DNA of 64,000 nt. Source: Aquatica leii. Taxonomy: Eukaryota; Arthropoda; Insecta; Coleoptera; Lampyridae. The stretch is from assembly GCA_035610365.1 (NCBI GenBank), contig CM069432.1:82092520-82156519 (forward strand). The letters are read 5' to 3'. The notes beneath the pieces were generated by a model. The model was not told where the DNA came from. It did not search any database and saw nothing but the letters and a program-made list of their open reading frames with translations. The position numbers were made by a program, and so were the translations under genes. Every line of letters begins with the position of its first letter. The stretch's first letter is position 1. Shown one piece after another: positions 34,088 through 45,560 of this stretch.

Positions 34088-34318
34088 ATGTTACCTTTAT
34101 ATACACACAATAGCATCCCCACCAAAAACATTTACCATCACTACGAACTTCGCCGACTGACCTACATCCGATCATTACCGAAACGAAACACCTTTACGAT
34201 TCACCCACCACCAATACGATATATCCCGACTTACAAAATCCGAATGCAACTCGAGCATACCCGAAACGAAACCATAGCAACGAAATTTCACGACCTCCTA
34301 CCGATCGTACCCGAGTGA
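34088..34318. other. Strand-asymmetric block upstream of the 101-aa frame
   Basis: The plus strand is rich in A and C and poor in G, unlike its surroundings. On the minus strand it would be the promoter or 5' leader of the 101-codon frame, which starts at 34015. The plus-strand open frame across it has an unconvincing composition. Confidence 0.3.
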
Positions 34319-34684
34319 GCCAGCATCCTCACTACATAACTACTAATGCCAAAATTATATTTGCAAAATTATTTAAAAAGTATTTGTTACGTCTAAATTT
34401 TAACTATTAATGTAATTTATTGAAATGTGTGTTCTGATAGTCACATTATTTTTGTATGTAGGATGTATAAACCTGGCTTATCAGACCCGGAGTAATGTTT
34501 GGTTATAAGAATATGCAGCGTTTGTTACTATAATTTATAAACAATTTTTCTTATATAATAATTAATAAGTAACAACAATACTTGTTTTTTGTTATAAAAT
34601 AACTGTTTATTTTTTCAATTTCTTAATTTGAAGTTGGTCCGGTTTATGTAAAAGTAGGTATTGTACCGGATATGCATCATAGAG

Positions 34685-34835
34685 TTAAGCGGATTAACGA
34701 ATACCTCACTTATTAATGATGTGTTGTCAATGAAAGTGCGGTATTGCTCATTTTAACGACATTTAATAGTATTGATCGTATTGACATCTACAAATATATC
34801 TTGAGGTTATGGCTTTTTGTTTGTCGTATAAATAC
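34685..34835. mobile_element. Left-end copy of the TTAAGCGG-type TIR family
   Basis: TTAAGCGGATTAACGAATAC and CTCACTTATTAATGA repeat at 37009-37047, both followed by a shared AAATATATC...AGGTTATGG...GTCGTATAAATA stretch. The same stretch occurs inside the left TIR of the large element (about 32100-32155). In this copy a segment of about 40 bp (AATGAAAGTGCGGTATTGCT) is inverted relative to 32050-32090. Confidence 0.55.
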
Positions 34836-36866
34836 TGAGATGGTTCAATTTAAATTTAAATTCAGAAAGACGCTCGTAATTACGTAAGCATCGTCAGCTA
34901 GCGGGAAAACTGAAAAATACGACTTGCGCCGTGTTACCATCGTTTTACGCATGATTGGGTTTAAGAGGGGCTTAGGGAACGCTAAGGGTGGTAGCGGCAG
35001 AAGGGTGCCAATGGCCTGTACAATCGGCCTTTTGATATAAAATTTGTGCTTGGTTTTGTCATTGTTTTGTGTTATTTTTGGAATGTAAATAACTCTATAC
35101 GTTAGCTAACATAAGGGATGAGAAAATTTAGTGTAATTTATAAGCACTTTGCATTAAAATCTCAGCGTTATAAAACATTACGTTTTCTTTGTTTGTAACA
35201 CAAACGCATTGGCGTCCATTTGCATTTTGTCAATTTAATCGTTTTATGTGTATGACTTAGATTTATTAAACGAGGTTTTCACTAACTATTAATTAACACT
35301 TAAAATTACTAATCGACATTTCGTAAAAGATTGCTTGAAATCTAATTTAAATTCGTAGCATCTTCTTGTATTTGTGATTGCGTTTATGTGTAAGTTTAGA
35401 CATTGAATAAATGGTTTAGACACAACATTAAGCGTCATAAATTTGACTGTAATAATTAACCGTTTATTCTTACGTTTAAACATTACGAAAATAAAGGGGC
35501 GGGGAGTCTAAAAAGACGCTTAAAATGCAATCTTCGTATGTAGCGTTTTCCCGGTCTTGCAATTTCAATAACTTCATTTAGCATGTGTAATTTTGTATAA
35601 AACAATTACGATTAGAAATGTAACCGAAATAATTAACTCTTTATTTATACTTAAATTTAAAGATTATTAAAATTGAAAGCGGTTTTATGTAGATGATTTT
35701 CTTTGTTTGTAAAAAGAAGCTACTTAAACTTTATTACCACCTTGTTTTTGTTATTTGTATATATTTCACGTATTTTAGAATCAAAGCTGTGTTAATCTAT
35801 TTGATCATTTGCCATGCAAGTTATTTATGCTAATCTCTGGCTTCAATTGTAAATTATAAATAATAATTTAATTGATTTGTTTTTCGTACGTTTATAATTT
35901 GATGATACAAAAGTCGATCAAAGTTTGGACATACTTTTTTAGTCGTAACAGTTACCTATTGCTGGTGATTATAAGAAGTTTGATAATAGATATAAAGACC
36001 ATTGTGTGTATTGCCTTGTAGAATGTAAATCTAATATTTTTCTACCGTGGCTGGGCAACAACGAACGGCCGCAGGTTGCTTCCATGCTATGGGACCCTGT
36101 ATTTTGTTATGTGTAATTGCGCAAGTTTGCTCCATGCTATGGGTCCTTGCACATTTGTGTGTTTTCTAGTCGCGGTAGGTTGCTTCCATGTTATGGAGCC
36201 CTACATTTTCGTTTACTTGTTTATGTATTACTTTTATTATGTGCATTATTGATTTTACCTATATGTTTTTGGCCTTACTTGATGTTCCAAACTTTCAACT
36301 TTAGCTGGGTTGATTCGTAACCAGGACCCCAGTACCCATTGGCAGGGACGCCGATTATATAACACGTTTTCAGTTTAAAGTGATGATGTTTGTGCACGTG
36401 TTTATATGTGTTGGTATTTAAATCTGTTATCCGGTCTGTTTATTTGTCTAATTTACTGTAATATGAGATGTTCTTGCTTTACGAAGTGCGTTTATAGTTT
36501 TGATTACAAGCCGATTGTTTTATCAACCTAAATTATGTAATGATCTTGCATTTTAATTCCGTTAGAGTGCCGGAGGTGTTTCTTAGCTCTGTTCTTCCCC
36601 TCCTACGACGAGTCCCACCGAACAGGCAAGGTCTCGGTTAAAATTTAAAGAGTTAAATTCGAATAAGAATTGCGATTCATTTTTTTTATTGTGTGTTTTA
36701 TTTAACCTACTACAGCCTTCCCACATATTGAGAGTAAGCAGTGTATAACGAACTTAATACAACGTAGGAAGGGGGGGAATAACTAGACGATCACAGTCAC
36801 AGCGAAATGTCGCTGCTTTTCTTTGTTCGCGGGTTTTAAATTTTAAACGCGAGAGGGTTACATCAC
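34836..36866. mobile_element. Solo-LTR-like insertion, about 2.0 kb
   Basis: It begins TGAGATGGTTC and ends GTTACATCAC, flanked by AATAC on both sides (34831-34835, 36867-36871). Without it, GTCGTATAAATAC joins AAAAAGGTGATTACC exactly as at 32143-32175. It has no retrotransposon frame and is richer in CpG than the surroundings. One extra base at the right end spoils a canonical TG...CA, so LTR identity is tentative. Confidence 0.6.
36075..36205. repeat. Triple motif TTGCTTCCATGCTATGGGAC
   Basis: GTTGCTTCCATGCTATGGGA at about 36074, TTGCTCCATGCTATGGGTCC at about 36127 and GTTGCTTCCATGTTATGGAG at about 36179 repeat at about 52-bp spacing inside the 2-kb insert. Each contains the partial palindrome CCATRNTATGG. 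Confidence 0.7.
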
Positions 36867-37008
36867 AATACAAAAAGGTGATTACCATTATTAAATTGTA
36901 TATGTGTTTCTTAAAATCATGCGAGGAGACTTAAATATTACTCTGAAACTAGCGTTTTATGAAACCACAACTGCTTTTATGTTTTTGTGCCGGATATGCA
37001 TCTGAGCA

Positions 37009-38605
37009 TTAAGCGGATTAATAAATACCTCACTTATTAAGAGTTTCATAATTATCTTTTGCAAATATATCATCAGGTTATGGCCTTTTGTCGTATAAAT
37101 ATAAATTTTTCATTTACAAAATTGTAATATAAATTGGAAGTTCTTAGTGGTAACATCATTGTTTATGTGATTATAATATTTAATGAATATGCCTCGAAGA
37201 TTAGGACAAATGGATTCTACCTTAGAATGAAGAGGAAGTATATTGTTAAGATGGCACAAGCAAGAATGTCACCTCGAACAATATCACAACATGTTGACTT
37301 ATCGGTAAGCATTTTTCTAAAGTATATTTTTACATTGCATTGCAACACAGTCAGCATGTATTAAATATGATCACTAACAATACTATTTTATAAGATATTG
37401 GAATCTATTAAAATGAAGTCAAATTTTTAAATACATATATAATGTATAATGGATTTTAATACAGTACTAATGATAAATGTAATCTAATACTAAGAAGTTA
37501 ACACTTTGTAATGGATTACGAAAGGTCAGGAAGTTGGTAATAGGCCACTTGTAAGCAACAGACCACCTAACCCTAGAATTACTTCTCGGCAAGAAGATGC
37601 TGACATACCCGGCTATACATTACAAAATCCTTTTACAACTTACCAAAAAATAAAAGAAACGCTGAATATTAATTGCTCTGTTTTTATCATTCAGAGACGT
37701 TTACACAAATCAAATTTACATTGTAGAAAACCGGCAAGTAAAGCTAACATTAGAGAGCGTCATGCTACAGCTCGGTTGCGCTTTTGTCGCCAATATTTAA
37801 ATTTGGATTGAAGTACTGTTATCTTTACAGATGAAAAAGTATTTTCTAGCACTGATCAATGTCCAACTACATTGTGGAGACCACAAAACACTCGTTACAA
37901 TATAGTACGTGTTTTGTCCAATAGGCAAAGTGGTAGAGTGACAGCTGGAGTGTGGGGATGGATATCTAAAGCGGGTCCAGGAAAGTTAATGCAAGTGACA
38001 CCACCTCGATTTACTTCAGAGCAATACCTGAATTTTTTAGATTTTAGATAAGATGAGCTGGAAATTATTTAAGTAGTCCAGGATAATTCTCCTATTCATA
38101 CAGCACGAATTGTTAGGGACTGGATAGAAGATCAAAACGAAGTTGAAATAATTCAATGGCCAGCGAGATCATTAGATTTGAACCCAATTGAAAATATGTG
38201 GGGTGCAATGATCAGAAACTGAGATAGTGATATTCAGTTTAGAACACCTGAAAATATCCAACATTCACAATTAGTTTGGGAACGTTTTCGGGGATCACAG
38301 TTGTGTGAAAATTTACTAAACTCTATGCAGTCTGGATTAGAAGCATGCATACAAAATAATGGTTATTACACAAAGTATTAATTATTTCTATACAACTTTT
38401 GTATTGTTATTGTTTTTTATATGATATGTTTATATGATAAGCTACAGCATGAACTGTAATTATAAACGTATGCTTATTTATTAACATTTTATTAACGCAA
38501 AAGAGAGTAATACCTAAGTAATTATTATTAAAATAAAAATAATATTAATGAATACGAAAATGTAATTATGATACTCATTAATAAGTGAAGTATTTAACCG
38601 CTTAA
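37009..38605 (+). mobile_element. Tc1/mariner-like element, 1.6 kb
   Basis: The left end TTAAGCGGATTAATAAATAC and CTCACTTATTAAGAG match, inverted, CATTAATAAGTGAAGTATTT and AACCGCTTAA at the right end. The inverted repeats continue for about 40 bp. TTAA borders both sides; the duplicated target is TA or TTAA. Transposase lies on the plus strand. It is embedded in the large TIR element, with which it shares subterminal sequence. Confidence 0.7.
37210..38381 (+). pseudogene. Tc1-like transposase pseudogene (DD35E)
   Basis: The N-terminal helix-turn-helix reads YIVKMAQARMSPRTISQHV. A break, which could be an intron or an insertion, lies between about 37304 and 37525. The second half then runs RIHARMY-like to HTARIVRDWIED. 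Catalytic Asp1 is in FTDEKVF (37830-37832), Asp2 in VQDNSPIHTA (38082-38084) and Glu in LNPIENMW (38190-38192), giving DD35E spacing rather than the DD34E of classical Tc1. Stops at about 37809, 38048, 38071 and 38219 make it inactive. Confidence 0.85.
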
Positions 38606-39107
38606 ATAAAAAAAAGAATGTGACTATGTGAACAAAAATTTAAATAAATTACATTATATCACATAATCACAACCATAAGGGACACTCAGTAGTTTCCCGC
38701 GCAAAAAAAGTGAGAGCGCATGTGCTAGTTTGCACACATAAGAATATGGCGGTCGTGAATCTATTGTTTCTGACAAATTAGGTTGTATTTGGAATTATTT
38801 TGTATTTACATCTTTTATGATAAATGAACGTCAATGATTTACAAATGCAGTACTTGAGTGCAATACAAACAATTATGCCTATGATAAACAATTTCGTTTC
38901 TTGAAAATTAGAGTGACAAAAATAACGTCAACTCAATTTATATTTATGTTAAAATTCGTATTGTTAGCTGCACGGTGGAATGAGTTAAAAACATAAATAA
39001 TACCAATAATACAGACTAGGACTAGACTAAATACCTCAGCATTTTTTTCCGATAAGAAAATTGTAGTTTAAGCATTTGTTAAATCGTCAGAATTTTTTTA
39101 AATGCAT

Positions 39108-39235
39108 TGTTATGTCTTTACTTAAAGACGTTTGAGTATGAACCGCTTTATTTACAAAATCAAATATGACGGTACAAGTTGGGTATGCAACCCACTATAC
39201 AATGTTGTACATTTGTATGCGTATACTATATAACA
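39108..39235 (-). repeat. 3' LTR of Mag-like element 2
   Basis: 128 bp, identical to 43361-43488 as read, next to the polypurine tract at 39236-39246. Confidence 0.93.
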
Positions 39236-39301
39236 TCTCCCTTTTTAATTTAATTAATTTTAATTTTTCCCATAACACATTTTTGAAATTACAAATACTG
39301 T

Positions 39302-42300
39302 TTAATACAAAACATAATCTTTGAAAGTTGATGGTTTTCTAGTGGTTCTATTGCTTGTACGAGTTTCAATATTGTTTTTATCGATACTGGTACTTGGTTC
39401 ATTAATAATTTCAGTATTTGTATTTCCAATTTCTTTGTCATCTAAACTATATACAAAAGGTTTTGAGAATGAAGATTGCATTGGTTGTGAGCTGTTTTTT
39501 CTTAAATAAATGCTATTTCTCGTAATGCAGACTCCATCCTCTCTCATTATTTTATAAGTTCTATTTCTAATTTTTTCAACTATTTTTCCTCTTTTCCAAG
39601 TGCTTTGAGGATAAGCTTGAAACCATATTTCAGTATTTATCGGATAACGTTCTTATCTACTAGATTTCTATTATAATACTTTTGAGATGATTCTTGAAAA
39701 GATTCAATCTTACAATCTAAAGTTTTCTTATTTATGAGTTTAGGTTGTAATTTACAATCATTGATAACCAGATTATCTCTAAGATATCTTGACATTAAAA
39801 TTTCAGATGGTGTATAAATATTATAAACAGGAGTATTACGTAGTGCTAATAAACTTAAATATATGTCGTCATTGTTTTCTTTCGACTTTTTAATTAATTT
39901 TTTTACAGATTGGATAGTCCTTTCGACCAATCCATTCGATTGTTGGTGATGCGGTGAACTTATAATTGATTTAAAATTCCACTGCTGAGCAAACTTTTGA
40001 AATTCAGTACTCGTAAATTGTTTACCTCCATCAGAAACTACTACTTTGGGTATACCGTGTCTCGCAAAAATAGATTTTAATTTATTTATAACATTTGCCG
40101 ATGTTAAGTTTTTATTTAAATTACATATCTCTGGATATTTTGAATAATAATCCACTACTATTAGAAATGTTTCATTATGTAATTCATAGAGATCAATGCC
40201 TAATTTCTGCCATGGTTTTCTAATAATATTGTGTGCAATCATCGGTTCCTTCTTGTTTGAATTTTGAAATTGGTTGCAAACATAACATCTGTTTACTAAA
40301 TTTTCTATATTTACTGTAATATTAGGCCAATAAACAGCATTCTTTGCTCGTGCAATGCATTTTTGTTATGCCAAAGTGACCAGTGTGTATGCTATCTAAT
40401 ACTTGGCTTCTCCAGGACTTTGGAATGATTGCTCGTTGTCCAAAATATAATAAGTTGTTTACACCTATTGTGATCTCAGATTTTATTTTATAGTATGGTT
40501 TGAGATTGCTAGATATTTTATTTATTTGTTTGGGCCATCCATTTTTTACATAATGTTTTATCTGTTGCAGTTCTTCATCATTTTCAGTATCTTTCTCCAA
40601 CTTCTTTAGTTTTTCATCGGTTATCGACAAATTTTTTTGAATTAAACAAACTTGAGCATCGAGATGCAAGTTGTCGTAAAAAAGTTCAGGTAAGTTTGCT
40701 CTAGATAGTGCATCGGCAACTACCAAATCTTTACCTGGCTTATATATTAAATTTATTTGATATTTTTGTAATGACAACAACATTCGTTGAAGTCTGGCGG
40801 GACAATCGTTTAATTGTTTTTTAAAAACTGAAATTAACGGCTTATGATCAGTTTCAACTGTCACCTTCTTACCATAAACGTATTGATAGAATTTGTTAAT
40901 ACCAAAGCATATGGCCAAGAGCTCCTTTTCAATTTGTGCATATTGCTGTTGCGTTTGAGTCATTGCTCGTGATGCATATGCACATGGTTTTCCTTGTTGT
41001 AATAAGACTGCTCCTAGTCCATATTTTGATGCATCTACTGACAATGTTGTTTGCTTATTTGGATCAAAATATGTGAGTAGCGGTTCATTTGTTATTAACT
41101 GTTTTAATTTTTGAAAAGCTCGCTTTTGTTCTGTTTCCCAAAAAAATGCATTTTCTTCTTTGATTAGATCTCTTAAAGGCTTCGTTTCTTCAGATAAGTT
41201 TTGGATAAATTTCCCTACATAAGTGACTAATCCTAAAAATCTTTGAACATCCTTCTTATTCTTTGGTTCAGGCATGTTCGTTATCGCTGTAATTTTTTCA
41301 TTATCTATCGTGATACCGTGCTTAGAGAATTTGTGTCCTAGGTATGTTACTTCATCAAGACCAAATTTGCATTTTTGTAAGTTAAATTTGATATTATTTT
41401 CCTTAGCCTTCTTAAATACTTTCTTCAATCTTTCATCGTGCTCTTCTTTATTTTTTCCATGAACTAGGATGTCATCGATGTAGATTTCAACACCTTTTTG
41501 TTCGAATATTTCTTGAAATCTTTCCTGAAACACTTCGCTAGCTGTTTTGATACCAAATGGCATTCTTAAAAATCTGTATCGACCAAATATAGTTCCAAAC
41601 GTGCATAACTTACTGGACTCTTCATCTAATGGTATATTCCAGAATCCACTCGTGGCATCTAGTATTGTAAATTTCGTCGATCCATTTAAATTAGAAATGA
41701 TGTCGTCTATATTTGGTAATTTGTACTTTTGACATTTAATTACAGAGTTCAAACTTTTTGGATCAAGACAAATCCTTAACGAGTCATCATTCTTTTTCAC
41801 TAAAACATATGAATTAACCCAGTCGGAACACCCTTCTACCCTTTCAATAATGTTTAAAGCTACTAAATTATCTAGGCATTTTTTGAAAGAGTCTCGTATT
41901 GCAAATGGTACATTTCTGATGGGGTTCACAATCGGTTTAGCATTTGGTTCAATTTCAATATGGTACGGTTTACCTACTTTACCTATTCCATTGAATAAAC
42001 TTTTATATTCATCTATTAAACATTCGTAACTTTTATCATAATTTATTTGATCAACTGTTTTCATATTCGTGTTATCAGAAAATTGAATTATTTTTAAGTC
42101 TAGTGCCGTATTTAACCCAATAATGGAATTCAAATCATCCTTACCTACATAAATTCAACATTTTTTAAAAGCATATCCTTGTATCTTAAATCTAAATAAC
42201 ACTTACCTAATAACGGATTTTTTCTTTTGTAAATGTCAATAACATTTCATTGGTTCTTTGAATTATATTAGTTTTATATTCTGATCTTTTAAATCATTTA

Positions 42301-43250
42301 ATGAAATTATATTGGCATTTGCACCCGTATCAATTTTAAATTTAGTGGTTACAACTACTTTACTATTTATCGGTAACTCTATACTACAATAATTAAATCC
42401 GTCTCTATTTATGGCATCGATTGATAAATAATCATCTTTGTACTCATCGAAAATTTCATTAACCCTTCTAGTTTTATATCTACATACATGTGCAAAGTGA
42501 TTTAGTTTGTGACAATTTTTGCAGTTTTTTCCATATGCAGGACATTTATTTACAGCATGATTTAAACCACATTTTGTGCAATTTTTTATTAAAGTTGTGT
42601 TGGCTTTCATTACCTGATGTCTGGTGCCCTCTGTCGTTGATGAATTGAAATTATTTTGCTTGTATTTTCTTACTTGGTTTGGTCGGTTAATGGCGGCTAT
42701 TTCCTGTTCACGTGGTGGTTTATCATCTCTCATTTCTTTTAATTGTTTTTTTGTCTGTTATTACGCAACACTCGATCGCCTTCTCTAAAGTTATTTCTTC
42801 TTTTTGAAGTAAAATTTCCTTTGTTGGTTCATATTTTATTCCTATTATCAGCATTGTTTTTACCAACTCTTGCTGTGTCTTTGTATCTCCCAAGTCGCAT
42901 GTTTGTATTTGATTTTTTAAGAATGTTTGTTCTGTAGTTTTACTCATTTGTTTCGCGGTGAAGAATTTGTAACGTTCAAACGTAACATTCTTTTTTGGAA
43001 CAAAGTAGTCTTCAAACTTTTGTTTTAATACAGCAATTTTATTTTTATCAACTTCTTGGAATGTGAAACTATTATACACTGCAATTGCGTCGTCCCCCAA
43101 GCAATGAAGAAGTTGAGCGCACTGTATATTTTCTGGCTTTTGATCTAATTCCGTCGCCATTGAATAAACTTTAAACCTTTGACGCCATTGCTTCCAGTTG
43201 TCGGCCACGTGCTTGTTAAAGTTGAGGGGTTTGATTTCACGTCCATCCAT
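39302..43250 (-). pseudogene. Gag-Pol of Mag-like element 2 (several frame breaks)
   Basis: Gag starts at ATG 43250 (WKQWRQRFKVYS) and breaks near 42730. 42733-42263 carries two zinc knuckles (CTKCGLNHAVNKC, one residue short between C and H, and CKNCHKLNHFAHVC) and the protease DTGA. 42133-40322 carries RT (YIDDILV) and RNase H (LSVDASKYGLGAVLL), up to the integrase finger. 40242-39637 holds the integrase core: Asp in LGIDLYE, Asp in VSDGGKQF, Glu in SNGLVERT, with DX35E spacing. 39547-39302 is the tail. The breaks I could place, near 42155, 40360 and 39645, each look like one base gained or lost, two of them in A or T runs. Confidence 0.92.
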
Positions 43251-43360
43251 TCTTGTATTTTACTTATACACATTCAATTATATTCTTCTTGAAATTATTT
43301 TGTTTGTAATTTTTTTAATTCTCATTATTTAATTAGTAGGTGTACTCCGCGACTGCGCCA

Positions 43361-43488
43361 TGTTATGTCTTTACTTAAAGACGTTTGAGTATGAACCGCT
43401 TTATTTACAAAATCAAATATGACGGTACAAGTTGGGTATGCAACCCACTATACAATGTTGTACATTTGTATGCGTATACTATATAACA
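43361..43488 (-). repeat. 5' LTR of Mag-like element 2
   Basis: 128 bp, identical to 39108-39235. It is followed on the minus strand by the TGGCGCAGTCG primer site. Confidence 0.93.
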
Positions 43489-44552
43489 TGCATAACAAAC
43501 AATAATGAAGATAATAAAGTCATTCGAATTACTTTGCAAATGTGGTCAGCTTAAACAGATAACTAAACTATATTTCAATTATATATCTAAGTTAGTTAAA
43601 ATAATCGATTTGTTGTCTAAAAAATGCATTCTACTTAAAGAAATTAAATCTGGCGCTATAACACTATTTTTAAAATGACCGAAGCTCGCTCATTTTCCGG
43701 ACTGCAATATCAAAGGTGCCGACAGAAGTTTCCCTTATGGTTGTTATTATGTGATTATATTGGCACAAATATTTATTCTTACACCGGAAAATTCTAATTG
43801 ATGGTATCATTTATATTTAAACGAAATTAAAGATAAAAGTTTCACTTTATTTATAAATAATTTTGCACATACAGCGAAATATTGATAGTACCTATGTAAA
43901 ATTGTTTTTATACAATCAGTAATTAGATTATTATTTACAATTTACCTTAATTTTATACGTTCAAAATTTTACTATCAATAAGTATGTATCTAAAATTATA
44001 GAAAGAAATGTGTGTTTTTTTTATTCGCATAAAAATATAAATACGGGCATAAAAGTAATACTATTTTTTTTATGGTTTGAGAAATACATGTAAAATTTAG
44101 TAATGGTAATCCTTTTTTTATTTACAAGACAAAAGGACATAACCTCAAGGTATATTTACAAGTATAAATACTGGTAATACTATTAGAATGTGACTGAAAA
44201 TGCGGTAATGTTCATTTTAGGGACATTTTCAATGACTATGGCTGTACATCCAAATTCAAGACACTCTTAAATCACAATTGATTGCTGAAAATATATTCAA
44301 TGCCCAGAAGTCAGTGATTTAAAATATTTGAAAATGATAAGGCACTATACAAAACAAAGCATGCAGTAGATTTTTTAAACGTAAACATAAATCTGTTGAA
44401 ATTAAAATAGATATATCTTTAGTAGTTTAGTTTACGACAAACATTTTAAAAATTAAATATTACTTTTTTTGAAGCATACGCATGACTATTAATTTTTTTT
44501 CATGTATCTGCTTGCGGAGCCTCTAAAAACTTTGAGAAACGCTGGACTAGGA

Positions 44553-44612
44553 CCAAGCCTAAAAAGTTTAACTACGAGGCGGTCTAAGCCGAAAGTCGTT
44601 TATAATCGTATT
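44553..44612. mobile_element. Right end of the GATTATAAGCGAC TIR element
   Basis: CCAAGCCTAAAAAGTTTAAC and GAGGCGGTCTAAGCCGAAAG mirror the left half at 27351-27420. It directly follows the hAT target duplication. Confidence 0.65.
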
Positions 44613-45560
44613 TTATACTTTACTTACTTGTGCTATTCCATAGTCTACAAACGCAATATCTGAATTTTCAAATAAAAGCATAATTCTTTCTATGTGCATT
44701 TACAAATTGATAGATATATGCTCTGTATAAGCAATAGTTGTTTCAAATTCCAAAGACACACGCAGACAAATAGATTTTTTATTCGTTTCTATATGAAATT
44801 TACAACAGGGATAATTAAGTTTTAATATAAATTTATTTTACAAAACATTATTAAAAATGCCTTATACCTAAAGAAAACTAATAAAATACAAAGTACACGT
44901 AAAAAATACAAAAGTACAGATACAAGTACTTGAAAAATAAAGTACCTAGTTTAATAGGTAGATCACGTATCTAGGTACTAGATACATTACAACACTGTGT
45001 ATGGCTCATTATTTTACTCAGCGTTTTTTACTTAAACTGAAATATTAAAAATAAACAAACAAATTTAATCAATTCGGAAATTAATAATGAAGAACACTTC
45101 CTGTTTTGTTACTGAGTTCTCGAATTACGGATTTTTTGCAGTCATCGCCAGTCAAGACAATGACAGCGGGGCTACTATAAAAGTAAGCATAGGTATAATG
45201 GTTTACAAAAAAAATTAAGAAGCAATTCAAGACATTTTTTTACTCTGTTGTAACCATAATTTAAACCTTGTCGATGACGCAAAGTCAAAACTTTATCTTT
45301 TTTTCTGCTTCAACTCATCGATAGACGATTTTGAAAAAAACATATATCAAATTTAACTTTAAAGCTGTTGTTAGATACTAGATAGTCAAGCTCGAGCCCA
45401 CATAATGCTGTAACTCCATTAAGTAGATGTAACAAACAATGCTCTTTTTTAAATTGATATTCAAATAAGAAAAATATTGAAATTTGTATGCATGATGGTT
45501 TCCCTGACAACACACTATATATATGTAGTGAACATTTATTTTAGATGCTTTAAGATGTTT
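44613..45560. other. Intronic duplicate and unassigned sequence
   Basis: 44620-44830 continues the duplicate begun at 27110-27225 and matches 45640-45980 (TTTGTTTCTATATGAAATTT-like and GCATTTAYAAATTGAT-like blocks). 44830-45560 contains no recognisable gene. Confidence 0.5.

Larger units (their letters stand above)
39108..43488 (-). mobile_element. Mag-like Ty3/gypsy LTR retrotransposon 2
   Basis: The LTRs of 128 bp (39108-39235 and 43361-43488) are identical by eye, with TG...CA ends and the 5-bp duplication TGCAT (39103-39107, 43489-43493). On the minus strand the primer site TGGCGCAGTCG follows the 5' LTR (43350-43360), and the polypurine tract AAAAAGGGAGA precedes the 3' LTR. The coding region is broken in at least five places, in spite of the identical LTRs. 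Confidence 0.95.
38660..43753. mobile_element. MITE with CACATAAT...CATAAGGGA ends, split by Mag-like element 2
   Basis: The left end CACATAATCACAACCATAAG and the right end (inverse of CACATAATAACAACCATAAG) are flanked by ATTATAT on both sides (38653-38659, 43754-43760). Without the LTR element it is about 708 bp. The 7-bp duplication is AT-rich, so its length is uncertain. No transposase. Confidence 0.6.
32031..44244. mobile_element. Large element with about 260-bp TIRs and TA target sites
   Basis: The left end CAGCCATAGTCATTGGAAAT and the right end (inverse, ATTTTCAATGACTATGGCTG) are each flanked by TA. Inverted similarity continues for about 260 bp (32031-32300 against 43980-44244), for example TCAGTCACATTCTAATAGTA. 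The span is 12.2 kb, of which at least 6.4 kb is younger insertion (Mag-like element 2 and the 34.8-36.9-kb insert). The remainder includes the small-ORF cluster at 33-34 kb. TA sites suggest Tc1/mariner-type integration. No intact transposase for this element is identified, so its nature is open. Confidence 0.65.

Noticed and set aside
34738..34775. Considered as the true terminal repeat of a separate element
   Set aside because: It is an inverted internal piece of the known TIR family. There is no target duplication around it.
45087..45210. Exon-like stretch on the plus strand with TTTTTTGCAG and GTAAGC around 41 nt
   Set aside because: Splice-like sites are frequent by chance, and the encoded peptide and neighbours show no family. 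It is opposite in strand to the only host gene.
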